The notes below the pieces were generated by a model that did not search any database, was not told where the DNA came from, and saw nothing but the letters and a program-made list of their open reading frames with translations. A DNA stretch of 32,672 nt from Hirudo medicinalis (Eukaryota > Annelida > Clitellata > Hirudinida > Hirudinidae): the NCBI GenBank assembly GCA_011800805.1, contig MPNW01000748.1, forward strand, positions 7,046 through 39,717. Reading direction: 5' to 3'. Each line of letters starts with the position of its first letter. Positions within the stretch are counted from its first letter, which is position 1. The position numbers and the translations under genes are program-made. Positions 1 through 10,948 of the stretch are shown piece after piece.

Positions 1-33
1 AAATTTAAATGAAAAACAACAATAGAAACAACA

Positions 34-160
34 CCTCCAAACAAACAAACAAACAAACAAACAAACAAACAATCAGACAAACTAAATATTACATAGCTGC
101 AAACATACAAGCAGAAACAACAACAACAACAATAATAATAATAATAAAAATAATAATTAG
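34..160. repeat. CAAA, CAA and AAT repeats at window start
   Basis: CAAA repeats at about 40-72, CAA at 116-132 and AAT at 132-150, all within the intron that precedes the first visible TRPA1 exon. Confidence 0.9.
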
Positions 161-241
161 TTATTTAATCATAAATTCACAAAGCAATCGAATAAATCGT
201 GAACGAATGTGTAATAATATTACGTAATTACAACTCCCCAG

Positions 242-491
242 GTTCGACGTGGTGGGCATATATGTGGTGATGTTCCTGGAAATCATGCAAACCTTGCTCC
301 AGGTCATTCTGGTCTTCTCAGTGCTCATCATAGCCTTTGGACTGGCCTTCTATATCTCCCTCAATGCAGGAGTACGTACTGGACATTATAATTATTACGT
401 TGTTATAATAATATGCGAAATTAATAGTGATGATGATGATGATGATGATGATGATGGTGATGACGACGACGACGACGACGATGTTGATGAT

Positions 492-537
<46 letters not shown>

Positions 538-2780
538 TAATAATAATTACAATTTAAGCGTAATATTGATAATATTTTATTTGTTAATATTGTTTGTTCA
601 AAATAATTTAATCAGAAATCAAGATCGAGTGTAAAATAACCACAACAGCAATTGCAGGATTTGTAAATATAAATTAATTATAACCATCCTATAATTATCA
701 TAAATTGCAATTATAATTACACAATAATATTACAGCCATCGCCATCTTTTGAAACTCCCCAAGTGTCCCTAGTGACCTCGACGGTGATGATGCTGGGTGC
801 CATTGACTACTTCCAGACCTGGGTGGAACCCGATTCGAGAGGGGAACTCCCCAATCAATTACTCAATTACTTCCTCCTCTTACTCTTCATCCTCCTCATG
901 CCCATTCTGCTCATCAACCTTATGGTTGGTCAATCATTCAATCAGTGGTTATGGCGTAGAATCAATCAATCAATCAATCAATCATTCATTCAATCAGTTA
1001 ATAAATAATCTGGTGATTTAGTCGCTTATTATTATTATTTAATATATAAGAATTAATAGTAAGCAATATATTCTAATAAATTATTTAATAATTAATTTAG
1101 ATTGGTCTGGCTGTTGGAGATATCGGAGCAGTACTTCAAAATGCCAAATTGAAGAAGATTGCCATGCAGGTTTGGTTTTCTTAAATGACAATTCCACAAT
1201 AATAATAATACTAATAATAATAATAAAAACAATAATATTAATTACAATGTAATAATAATATTATTATTGTGGAATTGTCATTTAAGAAAATATTAATAAT
1301 TAATATTATTGCAATAACTAATAATAGTTATTATTGTAAATTTAATATAAATAACTGTGAATAAATTTATGTAATATTATATTAAAAGTATTATTTATTA
1401 TTAGATGATAATATTTTATAATAATAACAATATTTATAATAATAAAATATTATTATTTTTCAAAAAAAATCTCCAAGGTAACGCTTTACACTGGCATAGA
1501 AATGAAGTTACCAGCACACCTGATCAAGATGATTGACAAGCCTTACTTAAAGGTGTACACCAATTCCAGGTGCTCCAAGTTCAGAGAGGTGTGTGGCTGT
1601 GACTGTTAATATAATGAGTTTATTTTTTATAATTTTGTTGATTATTATTCGCATTATTAATGTTGCAATGAGCTGATCATTTATTATTACTACTATTATT
1701 ATTATTATTATTATTATTAATATTGTTGTTGTTGTTGTTGTTGTTGTTATTTTTATTAATACATTAATTACACTAAATTAATTATAAAATTCAAATAAAT
1801 AAATCAATTCGTAATTGTCAAAAATTACGAACCTATTTATTTGCTATTGTACATATTTTTAAAAATTGTGAATTATTTCCACACCAGATGGCAATGTCGA
1901 TGTTCACAGTAAACTCGGATGAAGACGACAACGGGAGGAAGGATGCTTTGGAGCACCAGCCTTCCTCTACAGGGAGCTTCATCAGCAGAAGATGAGGCCA
2001 GGAAAACAAATGATTGATGAATGAATTTTCAATTGATTGATGAATGAATTTTCAATTGATTGATGAATTTTCAATCAGCCAATAACGGCTAATTAAACCT
2101 TATTCATCGTGCCCGATTGGCGTGCAGGTTGGCCGAATGGGTTGCGTTCCTGCATGCGGCGGTAATGATAATGATAGTCGTAATGTCGTGGGGTCTCAAT
2201 AACCCTGCCTGCATCCCCAGGGAGCGCCATGTTGCTATTTATTGACGTTCGTAACGTAACTGGATGGTTAGGACGGTCATCCCGCAACGGGATTCGAATC
2301 CATGCTGCCATCGGAAGTCTTAACGTTAGACCATACGGGGGCACCAGGGAGCGCCCTCGGATAGGGTAATAAATGGTAGTTCGATTAAAAAGTGCCCTCA
2401 CATCCTATTCGGATACATGCGGCACTCAAAAGATCGGCTAAATATAAAAATTATCATTCAAATTGATTAAAGTCGCAAATAATAATAATAATAATAATCA
2501 CTCACTGCCTCCGTTCAGACTCAAGCAAATCCAGAAGGACACGTCCAAGAACTACGACCTGCTCAAGCTCATCATCCAGAAGATGGAGATCAAGACCGAA
2601 ATGGAGGACATGGACGAGGAAACCTCTGACCTCAGCTTGACCCGGAAGGTCGACGGCAGCAAGGATTTCATTGGCTGGTCATCCATTGCCCTCAAGCACT
2701 CAATGCTAAAGCAGGTCTTCACTAACTGGTCAAGTCGCCACAAGGCCACTGCACAAGTCGATGATGAGGAAACCCAGTGA
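242..2780 (+). CDS. TRPA1: TRPA1-type channel, 3' exons (partial)
   Basis: C-terminal part of a TRPA cation channel of the plasma membrane; the ankyrin repeats and first membrane helices lie upstream of the window. Exons read: 242-371 (starts FDVVGIYVVMFLEI; contains the S5 segment with FSVLIIAFGLAFYI), 736-924 (pore loop with VTSTVMMLGAIDY and S6 LLPNQ..LLLINLM), 1101-1169 (IGLAVGDIGAVLQNAKLKKI, the TRP-box-like helix after S6), 1478-1588 (TLYTGIEMKLP), 1888-1991 (acidic linker), 2519-2780 (LLKLIIQKMEI coiled-coil and tail, stop at 2778-2780). All junctions keep codon phase (0 at the first four, then 2). The order and spacing match vertebrate and insect TRPA1, including the LIKLIIQKMEI block near the C-terminus. 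Donors are GT except the last, which reads AT (1992). If that intron is not removed, translation stops at 1993-1995 and the last 86 residues are lost. Family assignment is strong; the exact function (thermal or chemical sensing) is not deducible. Confidence 0.92.
430..535. repeat. GAT/GAC/AAT microsatellite in a TRPA1 intron
   Basis: A GAT run, then GAC, then AAT, beginning about 60 bases past the donor at 372. Reading the upstream exon frame through it gives poly-Asp and poly-Asn, which is not part of the channel. Confidence 0.95.
1176..1290. repeat. Perfect 32-bp inverted repeat in a TRPA1 intron
   Basis: The arm at 1176-1207 (begins TTTTCTTAAATGACAATTCC) is the exact reverse complement of 1259-1290, separated by about 51 bases of AT-rich sequence. 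The left arm starts six bases after the exon end at 1169, so a pre-mRNA hairpin would sit directly next to the 5' splice site. It could be a small foldback/MITE remnant or a local inverted duplication. No protein is encoded. Confidence 0.9.
2011..2075. repeat. 23-bp tandem repeat, 2.8 copies
   Basis: The unit TGATTGATGAATGAATTTTC plus three bases occurs at 2011-2033 and 2034-2056, with a shortened third copy at 2057-2075. It lies 20 bases inside the last TRPA1 intron. Confidence 0.9.
2120..2400 (+). mobile_element. SINE-like repeat R1, interrupted by a second SINE
   Basis: 2123-2228 matches the reverse complement of about 3640-3737, including a nearly identical 44-base core with GGCCGAATGGGTT and CTGCATGCGGCGGTAATG. 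GGCCGAATGGGTT resembles an RNA polymerase III A box of Ser/Leu-type tRNAs, and the sister copy has a B-box-like GTGTTCGAAACCC, so a tRNA-derived SINE is likely. The similarity resumes at about 2356 (CTCGGATAGGG...AATAAATGG), showing that 2229-2343 was inserted into it. Confidence 0.65.
2229..2343 (-). mobile_element. tRNA-derived SINE R2 inserted in R1, with 12-bp target duplication
   Basis: On the minus strand it begins TGCCCCCGTATGGTCTAACG (A-box-like TGGTCTAACG), followed by a B-box-like GGATTCGAATCC and an AT-rich end. It is flanked by the exact 12-bp direct repeat CCAGGGAGCGCC at 2217-2228 and 2344-2355, the expected footprint of target-primed retroposition. A related copy lies at about 23215-23335. 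It lacks a convincing anticodon stem, so it is not a working tRNA gene. Confidence 0.75.
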
Positions 2781-3600
2781 ACTCCATGTTGACATCTCTT
2801 GAAGGTGGATGTCGGTTGAATTATTGTGTTTGCTGTGTTTGATCACGTGCTATTATGTTTAGGACTTGCGTTGTGCGTGTTTTATTCGAGTTAACGTCCA
2901 AAAGCAAGATTTATTTATGTTTTAAAACTTATAATATTCGATTAGCCCGCTAAGCACCATGGATTATGATTATGGATTATTATCAACTTTGGTATCAAGC
3001 TTTACGCAATAATCAACTGAGCACTAAGATTGATGGCATTGTCCGACAACCAAAGATCTTCAAATTTGTAATCACATGTTAGTAAATAATTTTTTAGTTG
3101 TTATGTGATTAAAAAATTGTGGCTACCGTATTTTTACGGATGTACCATGCACACGACTATAACACGCTGACGATTATAACATTGTCTTGCACCGACTAAT
3201 TATGATTAACATAAATATCGATTCGTTAATATTCAACATCTGGCGGTCATCGTAACCATGGCAGCAATTATTCTTTGTTTGGCAACTGGAAAAGATTGTC
3301 CCAGAGGAAAGGTGTTCTGATCCAAACATCTTTCCAAGGCAAATGAAGCACACTCGTAATAAAAAAAAGACATCAATCAACAATAATAACAACATTATAA
3401 TAATATTAATAATAATTAATAATAATAACGGATAATGCTCTTCTTACTAGCCCAAACTAAAGGCCAAATGGTTGTACCTTGTCATCTTTGCCTCACATTT
3501 GTGAAGCTCTTTTCTTTCAACCATGCCTAAATGTCATGTAAATATGTGTTAATGTAGTTCATTTATGTGGCGCCATATGCATAGCATCAGAGGCCCTATT
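2781..3600. other. Intergenic, downstream of TRPA1; no gene seen
   Basis: Presumed 3' UTR and intergenic DNA. I see no splice-flanked coding stretch. AAT-type repeats occur at about 3391-3430. No convincing poly(A) hexamer lies within the first 300 bases after the TRPA1 stop. Confidence 0.6.
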
Positions 3601-3760
3601 TGTTAACCATTTATGTAGCGCTCCTTCCCAAGGGCGCTTGTGGCAGCGCAGGCTGGGTTTCGAACACGACACATTACGACTGTTGCCATTACCGCCGCAT
3701 GCAGGAACGTAACCCATTCGGCCGACCTGCATGCCTGTGACAAGTTGAAATGTCAATTTC
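3600..3760 (-). mobile_element. SINE-like repeat R1, inverted second copy
   Basis: Read on the minus strand, this contains the R1 core (GGCCGAATGGGTTACG, then CTGCATGCGGCGGTAATG), a B-box-like GTGTTCGAAACCC, and a tail with GGAGCGCTACATAAATGG. It is the uninterrupted counterpart of 2123-2400 and shows what the R1 tail looks like without the R2 insertion. A second GGCGCCACATAAAT motif sits at about 3570, just beyond the tail. Confidence 0.65.
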
Positions 3761-4307
3761 ACGCATAATGACCTACAGTGGGCTGGACAAGGGAACAACG
3801 CCCACCAATGCCGGAGCAGCATTAATATTCATTAACACGAATTATAATACATTACAATTGTAATATAAATTCTAATTAAGACACGAATTGTAATGCATTA
3901 TAATTCTAATGTTAATGAGTGTAAACATAAACATCTTTACAAAACTGAATAAAACCGTTACCGTTACCGCTCAAAGACTTCCCCAAAGCGATCAAGACAA
4001 GTTGCAATGGTGACATGCACAAGTCGTTCTTACTTAGCCATAAAAACCTCCTTCTATGAAGGTTACTTGGCATTGAAATTATGATATTGACGATATTTGC
4101 TCAACAACTGATTGAAATTAAATTCGACACGATTGACTTACTACTGATTGATTATTACCGGAAAACATTATCGAACAATCATCAGCAGAAAAGATGGAAG
4201 GAAAATCAACTGAAAACTGAAGGTTAACAGGGACACGAAATACTTTTATTCAACCAACCAGGATAACAAAAATGTATTTAAGCTAAACACTCGAATATTC
4301 AGAGGAT

Positions 4308-4347
4308 CCACTGATCGTGAGGCTCCTTACATCCGAATAAAATAGCC

Positions 4348-4409
<62 letters not shown>

Positions 4410-4477
4410 CAATAATAACAATAATAATAATATTATNCCACTGATCGTGAGGCTCCTTACATCCGAATAAAATAGCC

Positions 4478-4533
<56 letters not shown>

Positions 4534-4560
4534 CAATAATAACAATAATAATAATATTAT
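4308..4560. repeat. Direct duplication around a single N (likely assembly join)
   Basis: 4308-4436 and 4438-4560 carry the same unique sequence (CCACTGATCGTGAGGCTCCT onward) followed by an AAT/AAC microsatellite that differs only in repeat number. The copies are separated by one ambiguous base at 4437. Two identical blocks abutting an N suggest unmerged contig ends or collapsed allelic reads rather than a biological duplication. Confidence 0.85.
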
Positions 4561-4614
4561 AAACAATAAGCTTGTGATTATAGGATAATTGATATTGATA
4601 TTATATCAATAACA

Positions 4615-4690
4615 TCATCATTAATAATAATAATAATAATAACAACAACAACAATAATAATAATAATAATAATAACAAATTAATAATAAT
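4615..4690. repeat. AAT/AAC microsatellite
   Basis: Imperfect AAT and AAC repeats fill most of this stretch between the duplicated block and the 3' end of the Hakai-like gene. Confidence 0.85.
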
Positions 4691-4767
4691 GAACTGTTAA
4701 AAACTTAAAAAATTATCGACCGAATGTTTGCAACGGTTAGTTGTGAATCGTCCGAGCGAACGTCTCT

Positions 4768-7700
4768 TCAATAAAATTGAATCTGCTGGTTTGGCCCGGC
4801 CGTCGCGGGGCCTTGCTGACCCATCGGGGGTCTCTTCGTAATCCAAGCACTGGTCGTAACCCCCTGAGGGGTGGAAATGTACTGGGCATGTTGGCCAGAA
4901 TCCTCGAATCTCTGAAAGGCATGGATGTTCATCTGGGTGGAGACGAGCTGCTGGCCTACAAGCTGGCCCCCTGCACCTGCCTGGGGTCTAAGATGTCCCT
5001 GGTTGACCATGGGCGGTCTGTTCAAGAGCTGGGGCTGTCCCATCAGGAATTGGGTCTGCGACGCCTGGAGTTGTTGCTGTTGTGCCTGATGGACTTGTTG
5101 TTGTTGTTGTTGCTGATGTTGCACGAGGCTGTTGGCAAACTGGGCGTTGGCATTGTGCTGGAAGTGGGCTTGTTGCTGGAGTTCTGTCTGGAACTGCTGG
5201 AGGGAACGGTCGTCCTGGATGGGCACGGTGATGAGGTTGGTGCTGCGGGGTGTCATCACCATGATGTTCTGCTGTTGTTGCTGTGGAGTCGTCGAGACGT
5301 TCATCCTGAGATCGGAATTCTGTTGCTGTTGTTGTTGTTGTTGCTGCATCATCATGACCTGCTGCGGCACGCTGATCACGTGACCGCCCTGCGGAGGCCC
5401 GGCCATCATCATTTGCTGCTGGGGGGGCCTGCTCAGGTAGATGGGAGGAGGAGCCACGTACTGCACGGAGGAGGGGGGAAGCTGCCCGAGGTAATCCACA
5501 GAGGGGGGAGGATGCATGACGTTGGGTCCGAGGAGGACCGCACGTTGCTGTTGCAATTGGTCCTGAGAGGCAACTAATTGTTGTTGTTGTTGTTGTTGAT
5601 GTTGTTGGGAGGTCGATCTCTGGTTCATGTGGCGATGCTTGAAGTGGGCCTGGAGATCCCTCTGGGATAGGTAGGTCCTGTGGCAGCCTGAGACCCCATG
5701 CTTGCTCCCCCCGACCGTGCACACGAAGACCGTGCCCAGTGCTGACTGCTCGATCCTGCCCACACTCTCGCTGCATCTGTTTGTCAAGACAATCGATTGT
5801 AGGTTGAAATAAACCCAAGGTTTCCGGTCATTACTTGACCTAATTATGGTTAATTAATATGACTTCATAATAATTCATGCCTCAGGGTAGCCTAGGACGA
5901 CCTTTTGACTCTCAACCTGGAGAGCTTAATATGTAAACTAGTATGTAAATAATATGTAAACTTAATATGTAAATAGAGTGAACTAATCACCAATCTAAAA
6001 TAACACTAATATTCACAATCATATTTGAAATATATGCAATATATAAACAAATATAAACAAGTAAAGTCTCCATCTTAAACTCTACTAGAAGGTCCATTAC
6101 TCGAGGCATCGATCTCGAGGCTGGGAGTTCAACTCCAGCCTTTGGATTGAGAAGTGAAACTTTGCACTCACCGAGGACAATTCTTCTCCGTTTTCTTGGC
6201 GCAGGTGAAGCAGAAAATGTGCCTGCAAGGCATCTTCAAGAAATAACAACAACTATTATTATTATGTTATTGCAATAACAACGGCACTTATAAATGTAAA
6301 ATGCTAATAATAACACGACAATAATGATGCAATAAGAATAACATTTATAACAGTGATAACAATTATCAGGAACAGTCATCGACCGACCAGACGACCGTAG
6401 ATGAGGATCGGCAGGAGGCAAATCTGGCAGGTGTGAATCAGCGGGTCAGCGACCTTTTCGCCAACCACGTTCATCTGTTTGGATGTGATTTTTATCGTTT
6501 ACGTTTCGATTTATTATTATTAATAATAATGTTATCATCGTTGTTGTTATTGTTGTTGTTAGCCATACTAATGCTGCTTTGTTGAAATTTAAACAATCAG
6601 TCATAAAAGTGACGACATCCGTACTGCCGTCCGTCACGTGCATCTGGGAACCATGCATCGAAGTTACAATGCATCAAAGTTACAATGCATCCTGGAAAAC
6701 AGGAACGAGGTTCTCGAGAGCGAGTGCTTCAAACTCGCTCGAATCCTGACAAATCATTTCCAGGCTGCTCACTCACAACTTCACAGTTGATTAGCTAAAG
6801 CTTACAAAGCGGGCAGACGAACGTCGTCGTCGTGTTCTATTCCACGGAAGTCGCCCACTGATTTGAAGGTACAAATCTCCTTCAATTTTTTTACAAAAGT
6901 AAAAAAAACAATTCTGAAATCGTGGAGCTTAAAATCAGCCGAAGTTCAGTTTGAAAGGAGGAAAGATTTGTGACCAAGAAGGAGGAAGACGATGATGACT
7001 GCAATGAAAGTGAGGCATCATTGGCACCTGCCAAGGTGAAGGTTCTGATGATGATGTCAACGACGTTTACAGCAGTGACGTTGAACCTGTAATCATCGAC
7101 ACAATAAAAAGTATTCCCCGACCTTGTTGTCGACCTTCAAGAACTTTGACTTGAGGATGCTCTCGACGTAGTTGGCAGACCTCGACGACGGCAGGCTGGA
7201 TCTGTTGCCGTGGGAACCGCCTGCGATCGACAGAGACGGGTTTACTCAGTTGCTTTTTAGTTAGACGGAAAAGATCCTTGAATTAATAAGGCAAGGAAAA
7301 ATACTTTCAACAACAACAACAACAATGTGCAATGTTGTAGTTTTTCAACAACGACAACACTGTGCAATGTCGTAGTTGTTGATAGCTCCTCAAAAATATT
7401 GTATATTTGAATTTTATAAACAACACCCATTATTTGGATCAGTAATTAAGATCGGTATTAAAAATTACAAGCAGAGTTTACTGATTATGAACAGAAGTTC
7501 CTTCGAATTACTGATGGAACAGGCTAATTTTAGGGAAATGTCAGATTAATAAAAGTTATTAACATTATATTGCAAAGGCACATTTTTCAAATCTCCATCA
7601 GAAATTAAAACTCGAACCGCCACCATCTCCGACGTCATTCTTCGATCCTCTGGCAGAAGTTTTGGACGAGGCCTTCTCTCGTTTGGCAGACTTTTGACAG

Positions 7701-7825
7701 TCGTTAGGGGCACCGCTGCTCTGCTTGAGTTTGAGGGAGATGTTCCTTCGGATTGGCTGGCTGCCTTGGCTTTTATTGACTGTTTCAGAGTCTAATCCAA
7801 GTTCAAGATCTAGAAAAGTATGCAT
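4768..7825 (-). CDS. CBLL1: Hakai/CBLL1-type RING E3 ubiquitin ligase (one middle exon not found)
   Basis: E3 ligase family that ubiquitinates tyrosine-phosphorylated cadherin and also belongs to the m6A-writer complex. Three 3' exons join in phase: 6388-6474 ([21 protein letters not shown]), 6172-6233 ([15 protein letters not shown]) and 4768-5776. Together they give the RING (CQIC, CRHIFC, CPRC) followed by GTVFVCT and [15 protein letters not shown], the phosphotyrosine-binding HYB zinc module diagnostic of Hakai. A long Gln/Pro-rich tail ends QQIQFY at the stop. The likely first exon is 7618/7624-7825 (starts [20 protein letters not shown] sits where human Hakai has its RRRIPIKL block). 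An exon-like piece at about 7125-7230 ([13 protein letters not shown]) joins it in phase, but its place in the protein is unproved. I could not find the segment corresponding to FPGHLFWD before the RING. Odd features: the RING loop before CPRC is about four residues shorter, and the HYB loop about six longer, than in human. Confidence 0.85.
5090..5610 (-). repeat. Polyglutamine-coding CAA/CAG tracts in the Hakai-like tail
   Basis: At least six separate runs of 5-9 glutamines are coded here by mixed CAA and CAG codons, within the last exon of the Hakai-like gene. The flanking sequence is rich in Pro, Met, Val and His. Such low-complexity tails are typical of Hakai proteins. The runs are in frame and the exon is otherwise open, so they look like translated repeats rather than intron. 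Confidence 0.9.
6475..7124. other. Hakai-like gene interior; coding segment unresolved
   Basis: Presumed intronic. A FPGHLFWD-type exon was expected here but no match was seen on the minus strand. On the plus strand about 6972-7130 has an acidic open stretch ([18 protein letters not shown], then in another frame [15 protein letters not shown]). The two pieces are in different frames and lack a clear gene context, so no gene is called. Confidence 0.4.
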
Positions 7826-9077
7826 TTTCTCGTGTCACTCGTCACGGTTACTTACAAGAACAATCCAATTTTTTTTGTTGAATCAATGAAACTTGTATTT
7901 GATCACTTTTATATTCCATGGAAAACAATTAAAACGGCAATGTGCCGGCAGTCGTAGATTTGTTCAATAATCAAAACTCCTAAGGATGTGATCCCTCTTA
8001 TTATTAATTTCGAATCCGCATTAATCCAATTCCTCTGGGATTTTCATTCGCAAGTCAAATCCAACCGATTAAACCAGTCGATTATTCAATTGATTTTTAT
8101 TTTTATGAACAAGTTTCAATGTTTCAATCTGATAACTAGATTTTAAAACCGGTTGAGCACGTAACGCGCAAAAACACTTAAAATATAAACTCATTACCAT
8201 CCATTTTTCTTTAGCGATACAATTAATTTTCGAAAAGTAAATACAGAAATAGATGTCACTACTTTATCAATTATAAAAAAAAAACAAACAAAATTTTATA
8301 TTATTTAAATAAATATGCTTTAAAATTTTGTGATTTTATATCCTAACTTAATTTAAACAAAAAGTAAATAAAAGTCCTCTTTATGATTTTATTTGAGCCA
8401 ATTACATCACAAAAGGAAAGTGATACCAATTTAAGCTTTAAAAATGTTTCTAAATTAATTAACCATCCTTAGGGAGGCGAAAGTACCATCTAACAATTGT
8501 TGATAAAGTGACGGGTAAAAGCCAAGTCACAAGCAGCGACATTTTGCACTTAAATTCATCCTTAATCCTACCACTAATCATACTCCTACATCGTAACCCT
8601 GGAAATCTCTGCAGAATTGACAAAAGCCGCCGCATGTGGACTAGCTTCTGCCAGTCTTCTTCTTCCCGAAATAATCTTCCAACCAACCCATCCAACAAGC
8701 CAAGAGGGGTTCACCTTGGATTCCAGACTACTTATTACAATTACTTACAATTACTAAGCATCAATCAGTCACTCAGGAGAGTAAGCTAATCTCATTATTC
8801 CATTGCTAGCTATCCTTAGATAGCCCCCGGGCAGACCATCCCTGGAACTCCAAAGAGTTACCTTGAATAGAAAAAATAGAAACGCGATGCTGAATAGAAA
8901 CGGATTCAAATTCAAAATTTAAACAAACGCTTCTTGCTCGCTTTTAAAACTCAAAAGATGTTGAACGCAATGGTGATTATGATGGAGAGGAGGAAAACCG
9001 ACAACACCGAGCACAGCTTCTAAGTCTCGATAATACTGTGAGCAGGTCGAAAATAACTCGTAGTGTGCAACAACAGC

Positions 9078-9109
<32 letters not shown>

Positions 9110-10470
9110 TAATAATAAAAATAATAACAATAACAACAATAATAATGATGATGATAATAATAATAACTCGCCAACATTAATAACAATAGAAACGCGCTCG
9201 ACATTAAAATAAAAAACTGAACTTGAATAAAAAAATGACAGAAAAGCAAACGAAACTCATCTGACACCCGTCGATCGTCTAGGGAGCATCGCACGAAAAG
9301 GGCGGGCCGTTGCAGACGACACGATGTGCAACACGAATGATGCCACTTCCTTGCATCGTGCAGAGTTTGGAACCAACAGCAACAACTCGTCGTATTAATT
9401 ATGATAATGATGCATTACTATTGCAATCATCTCCACAAAACAACAACAACAACAACAACGATAGCTGCAGACGAGTCGAAGGTCATCCGAGTCGTTTACC
9501 CTTTTCGACCACAGCCGGCAGACGCCGATCGAGGGAATGAAATTGAGGGAATGAGCTTTAATATCATAATTAATTGATTATTACATATCATGTAAATATT
9601 TACATCATAAAACATTATGATGTAAAATATGTAATACATACATATAAAATATATTTTACGTCATAATTATGGTAATTAACAAAGGGAGAAATACATTTGT
9701 AAAAATCCTTGGAAAAAAAAAATCACGATGACAACAATTCCAATATCGTTAAACTGCACCAAAACCCAATGCGAGATTGTATTTCAATTGTATTTTAATT
9801 GTATTTCAACAAACAAACGCTGAACTTTGGTTCGCATCAAACAAACCTAACTTTGAGGTGATCGCAAATATGATCACTATTATGACCAGAGGTAATGTCA
9901 TACTATCATCATCATGATCATGATCATCATCGTCATCATCATTATCATTACCATAATCATAATAGTCATCATCGTCATCTTCAACACCACCATCACCATC
10001 GAACATGAAGTAAGAGTTGACACCATACTTTGGTACCTGGAGGAGCATTACCAACTGTCATCAGATGGTCTGAATGAAGATGCTCATTGACATGGAAACA
10101 AAACAAAACAAAACAACAACAACAACAACAGCAAAGTGAAATGTTTGTGCTGTTGCGATGAAATGTCATGCAATGAACTGATAATGTATGTATGCATCAT
10201 CATCAACAACAATAAGAAGAAGAAAGAAAAATATCAGCAGAGATGTTGACAAACAATATAAAAAATTAATAATGTCATCAACAAATCCAATCAATGACAT
10301 TAATGACAATTAATGACAAATAAATAATAATAACGATGATGATAATAACAATAATAATAAAAATTAATAACAACAATAATAACCATAACAATAACAACAA
10401 CAGTAATAAAATAATGATAATAATAATAATGATAATGATGATGATGATGATGATGATGATGATGTTCATA
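7826..10470. other. Intergenic, microsatellite-rich; no gene supported
   Basis: AT-rich spacer 5' of the Hakai-like gene. There is an AAT/AAC block at about 9076-9180 and a CAT/ATG block at about 9906-10000. An open minus-strand stretch at 8459-8713 (LFREEEDWQKLVHMRRLL and onward) has no recognisable family and no convincing splice context. Nothing else looks coding. Confidence 0.5.
10320..10470. repeat. AAT/ATG microsatellite cluster
   Basis: Mixed AAT, AAC and GAT trinucleotides, ending in a perfect GAT run at about 10436-10463. Confidence 0.9.
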
Positions 10471-10471
10471 C

Positions 10472-10560
10472 AGTCACCTTCAAGTGCAACAGAGGTCATC
10501 AGATGGGCGTTCAAGTTGAGCCGTGCGAACGAATCCAACGACGAAACGTGAACAACCTAA
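10472..10560 (-). other. Exon-like island, family unknown
   Basis: On the minus strand an AG acceptor (after TTTACGTTTAG) is followed by an open reading of about 29 codons (SSLDSFARLNLNAHLMTSVA) and a GT donor (GAAG|GTGACT). The composition is richer in GC than the flanks. No partner exon was found and no family recognised, so it may be chance. Confidence 0.25.
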
Positions 10561-10805
10561 ACGTAAACATAAATACTCATAAATATTCATCAATTGTTCC
10601 TAACGTGTCGGCCAATGACATCGAGCCTGCGACAACGACTCACCAATGGGAGTCTCAGCGATGATCTCAGAGCTAAAGGTAACCTTTCGAACGCGATCAA
10701 CATAATTTATGCTAACGAGCGCCAGCTATGCTGCTACGGCTGCATATAAAATTGGAATGAATGAATAAATCCACGAATGATCATTAAAAGTTCAAGTTGA
10801 AATGC

Positions 10806-10893
10806 GACATCATCATCATCAACAACATCATCATCGTCATCGTCATCATCATCATCATCAACAACATTATCAACAACATCATCATCATCATCG

Positions 10894-10948
<55 letters not shown>

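Noticed and set aside
249..557. Single long open frame through TRPA1 exon and poly-Asp/poly-Asn
   Set aside because: The exon ends at a GTACGT donor at 372; the rest is a microsatellite in an intron.
2093..2401. Minus-strand open frame of 102 codons
   Set aside because: It lies wholly within the nested R1/R2 SINEs and has no protein family features.
4777..5577. Plus-strand open frame of 266 codons
   Set aside because: It is the antisense of the Gln-rich Hakai exon (poly-Leu runs mirror poly-Gln) and has no family features.
6090..6150. Possible tRNA T-arm (GAGTTCAACTCC)
   Set aside because: A B-box-like hairpin only; no acceptor or anticodon stem could be drawn.
8459..8789. Overlapping open frames on both strands
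   Set aside because: Neither shows a recognisable motif, splice partners or composition unlike spacer. Kept only as a mention.
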